Assembly (NCBI RefSeq): GCF_023227765.1
Contig: NZ_JALKBZ010000021.1
Coordinates: 1 to 43,085 of the forward strand
Direction of reading: 5' to 3'
From: Fuchsiella alkaliacetigena
Lineage (GTDB): Bacteria; Bacillota; Halanaerobiia; Halobacteroidales; Acetohalobiaceae
DNA length: 43,085 nt
Within the stretch, counting starts at the first letter, position 1, and each line of letters begins with the position of its first letter. Under the pieces are notes generated by a model, which worked only from the letters and a program-made list of their open reading frames with translations, did no database searches and was not told the DNA's origin. Made by a program: the position numbers and the translations under genes. This document shows, one piece after another, positions 24,634-33,016 of this stretch.

Positions 24634-24948
24634 TTGTTGAATCAAATTCAAAAACAAATGAACTTAACAATTAATTCGCTTATAATTAAGAAAATTATTA
24701 GGGATATTATAATAAGAGGTGATAAAATCCAGTCTAAAAAAGAAGCTAAAAAAGAAATTATACAAATAAGATCTCAACTTGAAGAAGAGCTTAATCCAGC
24801 TGTAGAAAAACAATTAAAATTAAAACTACAAAAAATAATATCTCAACATGAAGATCTAGCAAATCCAGCCCAGATTGAATTTCAAGAAGCTGACCAACCT
24901 CCCTATGCAGTCTTTGACAGTGAAGATGCTGAAAAATATTTAGATTAA
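24634..24948 (+). CDS. Small acidic hypothetical protein, start uncertain
   Basis: An open frame nine bases after the DUF3786 gene. Its C-terminal 70 residues look coding: charged helices (KKEAKKEIIQIRSQLEEEL) and an acidic end VFDSEDAEKYLD. The first TTG and the ATG at 24658 both lack a ribosome site. The only good site, AGAGGTG (24715-24721), is followed five bases later by an in-frame ATC (24727), which would give 73 residues by rare non-AUG initiation. No family is recognised. It could belong to the DUF3786 transcript. Confidence 0.5.
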   Translation: MLNQIQKQMNLTINSLIIKKIIRDIIIRGDKIQSKKEAKKEIIQIRSQLEEELNPAVEKQLKLKLQKIISQHEDLANPAQIEFQEADQPPYAVFDSEDAEKYLD

Positions 24949-25033
24949 ACCTAACTACCATACATCTTTTATAGAACTAAGGGAATATTAGTAATAAGAT
25001 AACTAAATTTTAACTATGATAAGGAGGATTAAA

Positions 25034-25294
25034 ATGTCAGTTCTTGATTCTTTTGAGCAGTTTAGAGAAATGTTAGCTAGGCAGGTTAGTATAGCTGAAG
25101 ATATGGGTATGTCCCAAGATATGTTAACAGATTTAAGTAATCAAGTAGCCGAATTTCTATCCAATAATGTAGAGCCTAGAACCCAAGAACAGAAAATTTT
25201 AAAAGAGCTATGGGAAGTAGCTACTGAAGAAGAAAAAAATACTCTATCTAAATTACTATTAAAAATGGTAGAAAACACTCAAATACAACATTAA
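25034..25294 (+). CDS. DUF3243 family protein
   Basis: An 86-residue helical protein of the DUF3243 (YmfJ-like) family, recognised from SVLDSFEQFREML, AEDMGMSQDMLTDLSNQVAEFLSNNVEPRTQEQKILKELW and a final helix. The ATG is fixed by AAGGAGG; an ATG six codons earlier overlaps that site. Function unknown. A bidirectional terminator follows at once. Confidence 0.85.
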   Translation: MSVLDSFEQFREMLARQVSIAEDMGMSQDMLTDLSNQVAEFLSNNVEPRTQEQKILKELWEVATEEEKNTLSKLLLKMVENTQIQH

Positions 25295-25296
25295 AA

Positions 25297-25329
25297 AATA
25301 AAGAAGGTGATTCTTTCACCTTCTTTATT
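25297..25329. terminator. Bidirectional terminator
   Basis: Fourteen-base perfect arms (25297-25310, 25316-25329) with a five-base loop, between the convergent DUF3243 and WYL-like genes and overlapping the latter's stop. Confidence 0.8.
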
Positions 25330-25540
25330 GATCATACTTAACATCAGTGACTTGTAAACTTAAGACATTTTCTAAATTAAAAATGGTTTCTTGTTTTAAT
25401 AAATGACAGTATCCATATAACTTTTTATCTGTCATTTTATAAGGATCAACTCGACGATAACGAATTTCACCTTGCGGATCTTTATAAACCAGTTTTATAG
25501 TCAGTTTATCCCTAATAGCAATCCGCAAATCGTGTAACAT
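25325..25540 (-). CDS. Stand-alone WYL-like domain protein (71 aa)
   Basis: A small beta-rich protein resembling the WYL ligand-binding module: IKLVYKDPQGEIRYRRVDPYKM, LYGYCHL, then IFNLENVLSLQVTD. WYL domains usually sit behind a helix-turn-helix in larger regulators; here none is present, so it is a free-standing fold or a regulator fragment that is still intact as a gene (GGAGG before ATG). Function unknown. The next gene upstream is the DUF2103-like protein, 31 bases away. Confidence 0.65.
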   Translation of the reverse strand: MLHDLRIAIRDKLTIKLVYKDPQGEIRYRRVDPYKMTDKKLYGYCHLLKQETIFNLENVLSLQVTDVKYDQ

Positions 25541-25571
25541 AACTGTCCTCCTCTTTTATTTAAAAAATACC

Positions 25572-25865
25572 TTACTTAACTAAATTTCTATCTTTTAACA
25601 GCTTAATAGTCCGCTCCTCATGATCAGTAACCACAAATACTTCCTGAATAGAGGAACTAGTTTTAGCTAAAATCTTAATTCCCGTTGGAGTAGGATACTT
25701 CAACTGCAAATAAGGCTGCATCCCACTACCACTGCGCCGATTAATCCGGCCGGGAATTATACTCTTAACTGTCTTTAAGGTAGCTAACTTTTCTAATAAA
25801 GGCAGGATATCCTCAATTATAGTATGTTCTTGTTTGATTTTATCAATTCGATACTTACCACCCAT
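25572..25865 (-). CDS. DUF2103-like small protein (97 aa)
   Basis: Conserved small protein with HTIIEDILPLLEKLA, KSIIPGRINRRSGS and LQLKYPTPTGIKILAKT, which I match from memory to the DUF2103 family, described as predicted metal-binding. It has one histidine in the first helix and another late (TDHEER), with no cysteine. GAGAGGAG lies upstream of the ATG. Probably cytoplasmic; possible nucleic-acid contact through its basic middle is inference only. Confidence 0.6.
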   Translation of the reverse strand: MGGKYRIDKIKQEHTIIEDILPLLEKLATLKTVKSIIPGRINRRSGSGMQPYLQLKYPTPTGIKILAKTSSSIQEVFVVTDHEERTIKLLKDRNLVK

Positions 25866-25962
25866 TATTAATACTCCTCTCTGCCAAAGCCTTCATTTAT
25901 ATTAACTTCTATTAAAAATCATAATCACCTGCTTATTAGATCATTAATTAATTCAAAATCTT

Positions 25963-25999
25963 AAAAAGGTTACTATGTTGATTCAACATAGCAACCTTT
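25963..25999 (-). terminator. Terminator of the arginine operon
   Basis: A 17-base stem with one mismatch (outer AAAGGTT/AACCTTT, inner TATGTTGA/TCAACATA), then a T run on the minus strand, just after argH. Confidence 0.85.
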
Positions 26000-26004
26000 A
26001 ACTA

Positions 26005-27375
26005 CTAAGCAAGCTTAGTCTTTTCCTGCTCGATTACTCTTAAAACTTCTTTTTTAGCGGGCCCGCCTACAGAACTCCTAGCATCTACTGAACTCTCAAT
26101 AGTAATTTTAGCATAGATATCCTCGTCAAAGACAGCAGAAAACTTATCCCATTCTTCCATTGTCAAGTCTCTTAATTTTTTATTTTCTTCAATACAGTAG
26201 AGTACAGTTTTACCTACCACTTCATGAGCCTCTCTAAAGGGTAAGCCCTTCTCTACCAAATAATCAGCTACATCAGTAGCATTAGTAAAGCCTTCCTCAG
26301 CTGTAGACTCCAATCTTTGCTGATTAAAAGTAGTCTTAGCTAACATCCTACTAAAGAGCTCTAAAGCACCTTTAAGAGTATCTACAGTATCAAAAAGCCC
26401 TTCTTTATCCTCCTGCATATCCTTATTATAAGCTAAAGGTAAGCCCTTCATTACTGTCAATAGCTGCATTAAATGTCCATAAACCCGTCCTGTCTTACCC
26501 CTAATCAGCTCCGGCACATCGGGATTTTTCTTTTGGGGCATAATACTGCTCCCAGTACAGAAAGCATCATCAATATCTACAAATTCAAACTCTTTAGCCG
26601 TCCATAACACCAGCTCTTCACTAAACCTACTCAGATGCATCATTAAAGTAGAGGCACTGGATAAGAACTCAATTACAAAGTCCCGATCACTAACCGTATC
26701 TAAACTATTTTGACTCACCTCTGCAAAACCTAACTCTTCAGCTACAAACTGCCGATCAATAGGAAAGGTAGTTCCAGCCAAAGCGCCGGCTCCTAAAGGT
26801 AGCACATTAGTTCGAGCATAACAGTCACTTAAACGCTGATAGTCCCTATCTAACTTATAGTAATAAGCTAGTAAATGATGAGCAACTCTAATCGGTTGGG
26901 CCCGCTGCAAGTGAGTATAACCCGGCATTATAATATCTATATTCTCTTCAGCTAACTTTAATAACACCTGCTGCAACTTTCTGACTAAGCCTTGGATATC
27001 TTCCAGCTGCTCCCGCAAATAAAGACGCATATCCAAAGCTACTTGATCATTTCTGCTCCGAGCCGTATGCAGCTTACCACCCACTGCTCCAATCTTCTCC
27101 GTTAATCTCTGTTCAATATTCATATGAATATCCTCTAAAGAAACCTGAAACTCAAAATCACCACTTTCAATTTCCGCTAAAATCTCTTCTAAACCAGCAA
27201 TAATCTGCTCTCTTTCCTGCTCTGTAATGATTTCGCACTTAGCCAGCATCTTCACATGAGCTATACTACCCTGAATATCATACTTATACAGTCGCTTATC
27301 AAAACCAATAGAAGAGGTATACTCCTCTACTAAGCGGTCAGTATCTGCTTTAAATCTACCTCCCCACAACTTCAT
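26005..27375 (-). CDS. argH: Argininosuccinate lyase
   Basis: Splits argininosuccinate into arginine and fumarate, the last step of arginine synthesis. Length 456. The start MKLWGGRF is the family's standard N-terminus and follows AAGGGGGA; an in-frame ATG eleven codons earlier lies in the acetyltransferase gene and is not used. Signature [20 protein letters not shown] carries the catalytic serine loop, and TAHSRNDQ-type [12 protein letters not shown] is present. It overlaps the acetyltransferase 3' end by 20 bases and is followed by a terminator. Confidence 0.97.
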   Translation of the reverse strand: MKLWGGRFKADTDRLVEEYTSSIGFDKRLYKYDIQGSIAHVKMLAKCEIITEQEREQIIAGLEEILAEIESGDFEFQVSLEDIHMNIEQRLTEKIGAVGGKLHTARSRNDQVALDMRLYLREQLEDIQGLVRKLQQVLLKLAEENIDIIMPGYTHLQRAQPIRVAHHLLAYYYKLDRDYQRLSDCYARTNVLPLGAGALAGTTFPIDRQFVAEELGFAEVSQNSLDTVSDRDFVIEFLSSASTLMMHLSRFSEELVLWTAKEFEFVDIDDAFCTGSSIMPQKKNPDVPELIRGKTGRVYGHLMQLLTVMKGLPLAYNKDMQEDKEGLFDTVDTLKGALELFSRMLAKTTFNQQRLESTAEEGFTNATDVADYLVEKGLPFREAHEVVGKTVLYCIEENKKLRDLTMEEWDKFSAVFDEDIYAKITIESSVDARSSVGGPAKKEVLRVIEQEKTKLA

Positions 27376-27886
27376 ACTCTTCCCCCTTATCTTCTGCAAT
27401 AACCTCATTACTTAATTCTTTACTAATTATCGCTCTATTATAATCCTTACCTTCTTTAACTCCTACTATTTGATAGCCGCGCTGCAAATAAAAGTTCAAT
27501 AAATTCTCTAAATGATAAGCAGAATAGAGAGTGATTCTTTGACCACCCTTAGCCCTAACTCTACTCTCCACAGCCGAAATAAGAGTAGAACCGACTCCCT
27601 TACCTCTATACTTAGCCAAGACTCCCAAACGACTTAAATAAAACTCTCCCTCATCTACAGCATAAAAGCGCACCGAGCCTGCCGGCTGATTATGTAAATA
27701 AGCAATCAAAATCTCTCCCTGCTCAATATCCTGCAACACATCTTCTCTACTTTCCTGCAAAGCCGGACTGCTTAAGCCAGAAGAGGAAAGATTATAGTCC
27801 TGAAAAGCCTGCTTAGTTAGGTTAAATACTAAGTCACTATCACTCGGCTGAGCCTCTTTAACCTTAATTCTTAATCCTTTATTCAT
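27356..27886 (-). CDS. GNAT acetyltransferase between argG and argH
   Basis: A 176-residue N-acetyltransferase with the acetyl-CoA loop RGKGVGSTL after [10 protein letters not shown], then an [13 protein letters not shown]-terminal segment. ATG at 27886, seven bases after GGAGAG; the neighbouring TTG is too close. It sits 36 bases after argG and overlaps argH, so it is part of the arginine operon. That context raises the possibility of glutamate N-acetylation (ArgA function), but nothing in the sequence proves it; acetylation of another amine is equally possible. No argJ or argA is in the window. Confidence 0.8.
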   Translation of the reverse strand: MNKGLRIKVKEAQPSDSDLVFNLTKQAFQDYNLSSSGLSSPALQESREDVLQDIEQGEILIAYLHNQPAGSVRFYAVDEGEFYLSRLGVLAKYRGKGVGSTLISAVESRVRAKGGQRITLYSAYHLENLLNFYLQRGYQIVGVKEGKDYNRAIISKELSNEVIAEDKGEEYEVVGR

Positions 27887-27922
27887 CAAATATCTCTCCT
27901 CTCCTGCTTAAAATCAAGCCCT

Positions 27923-29131
27923 CTAATCTTCATGTACCATGCTATGCACCTTAGTAGGCAGACCAAAGAGTTCAATAAAGCCTACCGCTGCTTCGTGATT
28001 GAACTGATCAGACTTTTCATAAGTAGCCAACTCTTCCTCATATAAAGAAACATCGGACTTTCTCCCTACTACCGTAGCCTTACCTTTATATAGTTTAATG
28101 CGTAAAGTACCGTTTACGTGTTCTTGAGTAGTCTCTATAAAGGCATCTAAAGCCTTCTTTAAAGGAGAAAACCACTGCCCATAATAGGTCAATTCAGCGT
28201 ACTTTTCAGCAATTAGATCCTTATAATGGGCCGTATCTCTATCCAAAACCAAATCCTCTAAATGTCGGTGAGCATCCAAAAGTACCGTAGCTGCCGGAGT
28301 TTCATAGATCTCGCGGGACTTAATCCCTACTAATCTATTTTCAATCATATCCATTCTCCCCACTCCGTGCTTAGCCGCTATCTCGTTCAACTGATTGGTC
28401 AACTCTATCGGTGCCAACTCTTCACCATTTAAAGCCACTGGCACTCCAGCTTCGAAAGTAACTTCAATATATTCAGGTTCATCAGGAGCATCCTCCGGGG
28501 CATTAGTAATCTGATAAACCTCCGCTGGCGGCTCCGCCCAAGGATCTTCTAAAATACCACACTCAATACTCACTCCCCACAGATTACGATCAATACTATA
28601 AGGATTCTCCTTAGTAGCTCCCACCGGAATATCATGCTGAGCAGCATACTCTATTTCTTCTTCTCTAGAACCAAACTCCCACTCTCTTAGCGGAGCCACA
28701 ATCTCAATTCCCGGCGCTAAAGCTTGAAAAGAAACATCAAAGCGTACCTGATCATTCCCCTTACCAGTACAGCCGTGAGCTACAGCATCGGCTCCCTCTT
28801 TTTTAGCCACCTCGATCATCTTCTTAGCAATTAAAGGTCTGGAGTAAGCTGTAGCTAAAGGATACTTATCTTCATAGATAGCTCCTGCTTGTAGTCCCTT
28901 AAAAGCATAATCGGTTAAAAACTCTTCTTTTAAGTCTTCGATATAGACTTTAATAGCTCCCGTAGCCAAGGCCTTTTTTCTGACCGGCTCTAAGTCCTCA
29001 CCTTGACCTACATCAGCAGCAAAGGCTATTACCTCCGCCTCATATTCATCCTGTAGCCATTTAATAGCTACCGAAGTATCTAATCCTCCTGAATAAGCTA
29101 GTACTATTTTATTAATGTCTTTTTTACTCAA
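27923..29131 (-). CDS. argG: Argininosuccinate synthase
   Basis: Joins citrulline and aspartate using ATP. Length 402. The ATP pyrophosphatase motif AYSGGLDTS is near the N-terminus, with [13 protein letters not shown] and [12 protein letters not shown] further on. The start is TTG at 29131, seven bases after AAGGAGG. A longer open frame extends 52 codons upstream into the repeat element but is not translated, judging by the missing family match. Downstream the GNAT and argH genes follow closely. Confidence 0.97.
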   Translation of the reverse strand: MSKKDINKIVLAYSGGLDTSVAIKWLQDEYEAEVIAFAADVGQGEDLEPVRKKALATGAIKVYIEDLKEEFLTDYAFKGLQAGAIYEDKYPLATAYSRPLIAKKMIEVAKKEGADAVAHGCTGKGNDQVRFDVSFQALAPGIEIVAPLREWEFGSREEEIEYAAQHDIPVGATKENPYSIDRNLWGVSIECGILEDPWAEPPAEVYQITNAPEDAPDEPEYIEVTFEAGVPVALNGEELAPIELTNQLNEIAAKHGVGRMDMIENRLVGIKSREIYETPAATVLLDAHRHLEDLVLDRDTAHYKDLIAEKYAELTYYGQWFSPLKKALDAFIETTQEHVNGTLRIKLYKGKATVVGRKSDVSLYEEELATYEKSDQFNHEAAVGFIELFGLPTKVHSMVHED

Positions 29132-29170
29132 TTTATATTCCTCCTTTGAAATTTTAAACTTCCTAAACAA

Positions 29171-29593
29171 TATTGTTATATTGTTGAAATCAAGTTCAAA
29201 GACAAATCTGACACAGACTGAGTTCTGACAAAAATCTGACAAAACCTTAAAACCTTTAAAATCTATTGAAACCACTAATGAGCACAAATCAACACGCGCC
29301 CTGAAGCGACGCTTGCGACGTTTGTACTTTAACTAGTCATTTACTCTGGAACTTTAGCTAGTCATTACTCTGGGGATAATAATCCCTGAAGGAACGACGC
29401 GAAGCTAGTACCCTTATGATGAAGTCTTGGGCTGAATAAAAACCTTTAAATAATTTATTTTTTAAACTTATGTTTTAATGTCTAGTCAGAACTTAGTCAG
29501 ATTTTAGTCTGTGTCAAACAGATCTTGAACTTTATCTTTTGATCTTAATCTGTCCTTTATCATCTATCCTTTGCACTAAACAATATAACAATA
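29171..29593. repeat. 423-bp element with terminal inverted repeats between argF and argG
   Basis: Bounded by a perfect 15-base terminal inverted repeat (29171-29185 and 29579-29593). Inside, an 11-base inverted pair TGACACAGACT/AGTCTGTGTCA (29209-29219, 29506-29516) and several TCTGAC/GTCAGA units mirror one another. The centre is richer in G+C than the surroundings and holds a near-perfect direct repeat of about 23 bases containing CTAGTCATT and ACTCTGG. No protein is encoded and no target duplication is obvious. It could be a MITE-like element or a large structured RNA. This accounts for the 506-base gap 29132-29637. Confidence 0.6.
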
Positions 29594-29637
29594 ATACTCC
29601 ATTAATTTAATTCTATATCTAAGCTACCTTTCCCTGC

Positions 29638-30555
29638 TTATTTCATCAACTCCACCATCAATGCCTTCTGCACATGCATCCTATTTTCAGCTTCATCAAA
29701 AACCTTAGACTGCTCACCATCGATTACTTCGGCTGTAACTTCCTGACCTCGATAAGCTGGCAGGCAATGGAGGAAAATAGCCTCCTCATTAGCTTCAGCC
29801 ATCAGCTCCTGATCTACTTGATAGTCCTTAAAAGCCTGCTTACGCTCTGCTGCTTCGTCTTCATCTCCCATGCTGGCCCAGACATCGGTATAAACAGCGT
29901 CGGCTCCTTGAGCCGCTTGCAGAGGATCATCAATTATCTCTATCTGACTACCGCTCTTTGCTGCTTGCTTTTCAGCAGTAGCTAATATCTCCTTCTCAGG
30001 TCTATAACCCTCGGGAATAGCTAAAGAAATATTCATTCCTACTTTAGTAGTACCTAGTAAAAGAGAATTAGCTACATTATTACCGTCACCTATATAGGTC
30101 ATTTTTAATCCTTGCAGCTCTCCTCTTACTTCCTGCACAGTATATAAGTCAGCTAGAACCTGACAAGGATGTAGTAAATCAGTCAGTCCATTAATCACTG
30201 GCACTGTAGCCTCCCTAGCTAATTCCTCCACATCGCTATGTTCATAAGTTCTAATCATAATCCCATCAATATACCTAGATAGAGTTTTAGCTGTATCGCT
30301 AATGGTCTCTCCTCTACCTAATTGAATATCATTAGCACTTAAAAATAAAGCATGTCCTCCCAACTGAAACATTCCTGCTTCAAAGGAAACTCTAGTTCTA
30401 GTAGATGATTTCTGAAAGATCATCCCTAAGGTCTGCCCTGCTAATAACTTGTGCTCAGTGCCTTGTTGATGTTTTTGCTTCAATTTATCAGTTAAGTCGA
30501 ATAACTCTTCAATATCCTCTAATTCTAAATCAGCTAAGGTTACTAAGTTTTCCAT
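29638..30555 (-). CDS. argF: Ornithine carbamoyltransferase
   Basis: Makes citrulline from ornithine and carbamoyl phosphate. Length 305, normal. The carbamoyl-phosphate loop SSTRTRVSFEAG, HPCQVLAD and HCLPAYRG motifs are complete, the last being specific for ornithine rather than aspartate transcarbamylase. Start at MENLVTL after AAGGGGGAAG; an ATG eleven codons upstream is not supported. Regulated by an ARG-box promoter and probably by the T-box-like leader upstream. Confidence 0.97.
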   Translation of the reverse strand: MENLVTLADLELEDIEELFDLTDKLKQKHQQGTEHKLLAGQTLGMIFQKSSTRTRVSFEAGMFQLGGHALFLSANDIQLGRGETISDTAKTLSRYIDGIMIRTYEHSDVEELAREATVPVINGLTDLLHPCQVLADLYTVQEVRGELQGLKMTYIGDGNNVANSLLLGTTKVGMNISLAIPEGYRPEKEILATAEKQAAKSGSQIEIIDDPLQAAQGADAVYTDVWASMGDEDEAAERKQAFKDYQVDQELMAEANEEAIFLHCLPAYRGQEVTAEVIDGEQSKVFDEAENRMHVQKALMVELMK

Positions 30556-30593
30556 AATTACTTCCCCCTTAAAGTATTCAAAACTCATTTATA

Positions 30594-30622
30594 ATTATAC
30601 AGCATCTAGAATAAATATTCAA
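30594..30622 (-). promoter_or_regulatory. argF promoter overlapped by an ARG box
   Basis: On the minus strand TTGAAT (30622-30617), 17-base spacer and TATAAT (30599-30594). A palindrome GAATA-TT-TATTC (30620-30609), close to the ArgR consensus, covers the -35 element, and a further TTGAATAAAAT half-site lies 10 bases upstream. The arrangement fits repression by arginine-bound ArgR. Confidence 0.7.
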
Positions 30623-30653
30623 GGATTTTATTCAACTTATACAGCTTCCATGT

Positions 30654-30802
30654 AAAAATAAAAAAGCAGCACCTCAATAATAAGGTACCACCCTGAATAT
30701 CTTAATATACAAAGTTAAGCTTTAGATATTTTTGAGTTAAGAAGTTGCTCCCTGCCTTAAATTCTAATTTAATCCTTCTTTTTCTAAGTCAATACAATTA
30801 TA
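30654..30802 (-). ncRNA. T-box-type leader (short) upstream of argF
   Basis: The minus strand carries the T-box core AGGGTGGTACC (30694-30684), whose UGGU would pair with a tRNA ACCA end. It overlaps a terminator, GGUACCU paired with AGGUGCU, followed by GC and six T residues (30665-30660). A TATAAT box (30802-30797) suggests the transcript starts near 30790, leaving only about 100 bases before the core. That region contains a TTAAATT/AATTTAA hairpin and GCAGGGAGC, but I cannot draw a full canonical Stem I or name the specifier codon. It may be a reduced or decayed T-box. Next gene downstream is argF. Confidence 0.65.
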
Positions 30803-30833
30803 CTAGAATATAACTAAGCAAGATATCCACTTT

Positions 30834-32108
30834 TTAAAGATAAAAGTCCATTACCACTCCCGGTTGAAATGATGATAAAGGAGAAACATTTTCACCAGTA
30901 GCATTATAGATGTTGAAGTCCGGCATTAAACTATTAGGTTCGTGCTGATAGCTTTCCCAGTCTACATAACGAGAAATTGGACTAGCTAAAGCTTCATCAA
31001 CTCGATGCTCTATTTGAGCAGCTAAGCCGGCATCACCTAAAATCTCTTCAGCTCTAACAAAGTCCTCGCTCAAAGCCACCGCAAACTCCTCATTATTAAA
31101 ATCTAATCTACCTTCATTATCAACCTCAATTCCAACTTCAGCTAAATCAGCTTCTCTAAATTCAACTAATTCAGCTAAAGAATCTGCCAAAGCTAAAGCA
31201 TCATCGCTATCCAAATCATTTTCCAGAAAATCTAGAGCTTGATTATAATCATCAATAAAGCTTTCAGTAGCTGTTAAAATTTGACCAGTATCCTCACTTA
31301 TAATAACCTCAGCAGTCCCCTCAGTTCCCAAAGCTAAACTTACTTCATCTTGAGCAGCTAAAGTTACTTCATTATTCTCAGCAGTATACTCAACACCATC
31401 TACAGTATATTCAGCTGGCTGTGCCTCTACTTCTATATTATTAATTCCTATCTCTGCTGCCAACTGCCCTCTAAGATCTGTAATTTCAAAAGCAGCCTGA
31501 TCACCTAAGTCAGTAGCTCTAATTTCCAAACGACTAACCTCAGTCTCATCTCCATTTATTACTTCAGCTGTCAATTCTAAATCAGTATTATTTATTTCAA
31601 TAGCTGTTCTTTCTAAAAGCTCCTGATTAGTGTCGTCAGCTTCTACTTCAACAGCTATTTCAGCTTCAGTTTCACCTTGAGTAATAATAAGCATATTTTC
31701 AGCAGTATCAAGCTCCGTCGTTTCTTCACTTTCTAGATCTAGGGATGAATTTTCTTGGGCCCGAGCTAACTGCTCAACTTCTATTTCATAGCTGGCTAAG
31801 GAAGCTCCTCTTTGAGCTTCAATCTCGACTACTTCTGGATTCGTATTATTTACTTCTCTTTCTGCAAATACCGAAGTATCTCCATCGGCTAATCTAGCTG
31901 CCGACTCACTTAAATCTCTTAATTCCATCCGCAAACTAGTTAAATCTTCACTAACTTCCTCAATTAAACTTCTACTACCATCAATTCTATTATTAGCAGC
32001 TAAATTTTCAAATAAATTAGGGTTAGTATCAACCTGCTCTTGACTATAAGTAACATCTTTAGGGTTCAAAGCCGACCAATGACTAGAAGTATCAATCCTA
32101 TCTACCAT
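30834..32108 (-). CDS. Orphan FliD-like (filament cap-like) acidic protein
   Basis: A 424-residue, very acidic protein resembling FliD/flagellin-type secreted proteins. An N-terminal helical part precedes FAEREVNNTNPEVVEIEAQRGAS and YEIEVEQLARAQ (about 82-114), the usual FliD N-terminal D2-type strand pattern. Further on come AEYTVDGVEYTAENNEVTLA and GQILTATESFIDDYNQALDFL. No Sec signal is seen, as expected for flagellar export. No flagellar gene is nearby, and the C-terminal FliD coiled region is shortened. It may cap another surface filament or be a stray flagellar export substrate. Family match is moderate. Confidence 0.6.
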   Translation of the reverse strand: MVDRIDTSSHWSALNPKDVTYSQEQVDTNPNLFENLAANNRIDGSRSLIEEVSEDLTSLRMELRDLSESAARLADGDTSVFAEREVNNTNPEVVEIEAQRGASLASYEIEVEQLARAQENSSLDLESEETTELDTAENMLIITQGETEAEIAVEVEADDTNQELLERTAIEINNTDLELTAEVINGDETEVSRLEIRATDLGDQAAFEITDLRGQLAAEIGINNIEVEAQPAEYTVDGVEYTAENNEVTLAAQDEVSLALGTEGTAEVIISEDTGQILTATESFIDDYNQALDFLENDLDSDDALALADSLAELVEFREADLAEVGIEVDNEGRLDFNNEEFAVALSEDFVRAEEILGDAGLAAQIEHRVDEALASPISRYVDWESYQHEPNSLMPDFNIYNATGENVSPLSSFQPGVVMDFYL

Positions 32109-32209
32109 AGCTATCCCCCCTCTTTTAATAGCTATTTTATAAATATTATACCATTTTCAAAATAACATCTCAACTACAACAAAAAAAGGGGAATAAATAG
32201 TTATTAAGC

Positions 32210-32821
32210 TTAGAGAATCTCTACTTTGCCATCTTTAACTACCAAACGACCATTTGCAAATAACTGAATAGCTTTAGGATAAATCCGATGCTCTTCAGCT
32301 AAAATACGCCGAGATAAGCTTTCTACAGTATCTCCCTCTAACACCGGAACTGCTTCTTGTAAAATAACGGGCCCGCTATCTATTCCCTCATCGGCAAAAT
32401 GAACTGTACAACCTGAAATCTTCACTCCGTAATCCAAAGCCTGCTCTTGGGCATTAGGCCCAGGAAAAGCCGGCAATAAAGAGGGATGAATATTCATAAT
32501 TCTATTCCGATACTGATCTATAAAATAAGAACTCAAAAAGGTCATAAAACCAGCCATAGCTACTAATTCTACTTCATTTTCTTCTAACACCTCTACCATC
32601 CGCGCCTCATAATCTGCAGTAGTAGCAAAGTCCTCTTTACCTATATAAGTATTATTCAAGTCATACTTTTCAGCTCTATCCAAAGCCTTTGCTTCAGGAT
32701 TATCGCTAATTACAATTCCTATTTCCGCATTTAACCTACCATCTTCAATACTATCAATAATTGATTGCAAATTAGTTCCTCGTCCAGATACTAGAACTCC
32801 AATAATTATATCATCATACAT
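32210..32821 (-). CDS. purN: Phosphoribosylglycinamide formyltransferase
   Basis: Transfers formyl from 10-formyl-tetrahydrofolate to GAR in purine synthesis. Length 203. LVSGRGTNLQSIID binds the phosphoribosyl group. The active-site set is complete: NIHPSLLPAFPG (Asn, His), then GCTVHFADEGIDSGP with the catalytic Asp. ATG start. Unusually it is alone, without other pur genes next to it. Confidence 0.96.
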   Translation of the reverse strand: MYDDIIIGVLVSGRGTNLQSIIDSIEDGRLNAEIGIVISDNPEAKALDRAEKYDLNNTYIGKEDFATTADYEARMVEVLEENEVELVAMAGFMTFLSSYFIDQYRNRIMNIHPSLLPAFPGPNAQEQALDYGVKISGCTVHFADEGIDSGPVILQEAVPVLEGDTVESLSRRILAEEHRIYPKAIQLFANGRLVVKDGKVEIL

Positions 32822-32928
32822 CCGCTACTCCCCCTTTCATTGTATATCGAAAACTCGTGTCCCTATTCACTTAGACTATAATTATAACACAAAAGAATAA
32901 AAAAATAAATAGTAACTTAAACAACTAC

Positions 32929-32957
32929 TTGCAAAGCAATAAAAGGTCTTATATAAT
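32929..32957 (+). promoter_or_regulatory. Promoter of the HepT-like gene
   Basis: TTGCAA (32929-32934), 17-base spacer, TATAAT (32952-32957), 60 bases before the ATG. Confidence 0.65.
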
Positions 32958-33016
32958 AATATATAGGTAGATCTAATAATTTTCACCTAGAGTAGCACTT
33001 AAAAGGAGTGTAAAAT

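Noticed and set aside
29132-29287. 52-codon N-terminal extension of argG
   Set aside because: It runs into the repeat element, has no similarity to the family and lies upstream of a good ribosome site with TTG.
29171-29593. Group II intron as an explanation for the inverted-repeat element
   Set aside because: No domain V-like hairpin or reverse transcriptase frame is visible.
29674-29985. 103-codon plus-strand frame inside argF
   Set aside because: Complement of a highly conserved enzyme; no ribosome site.
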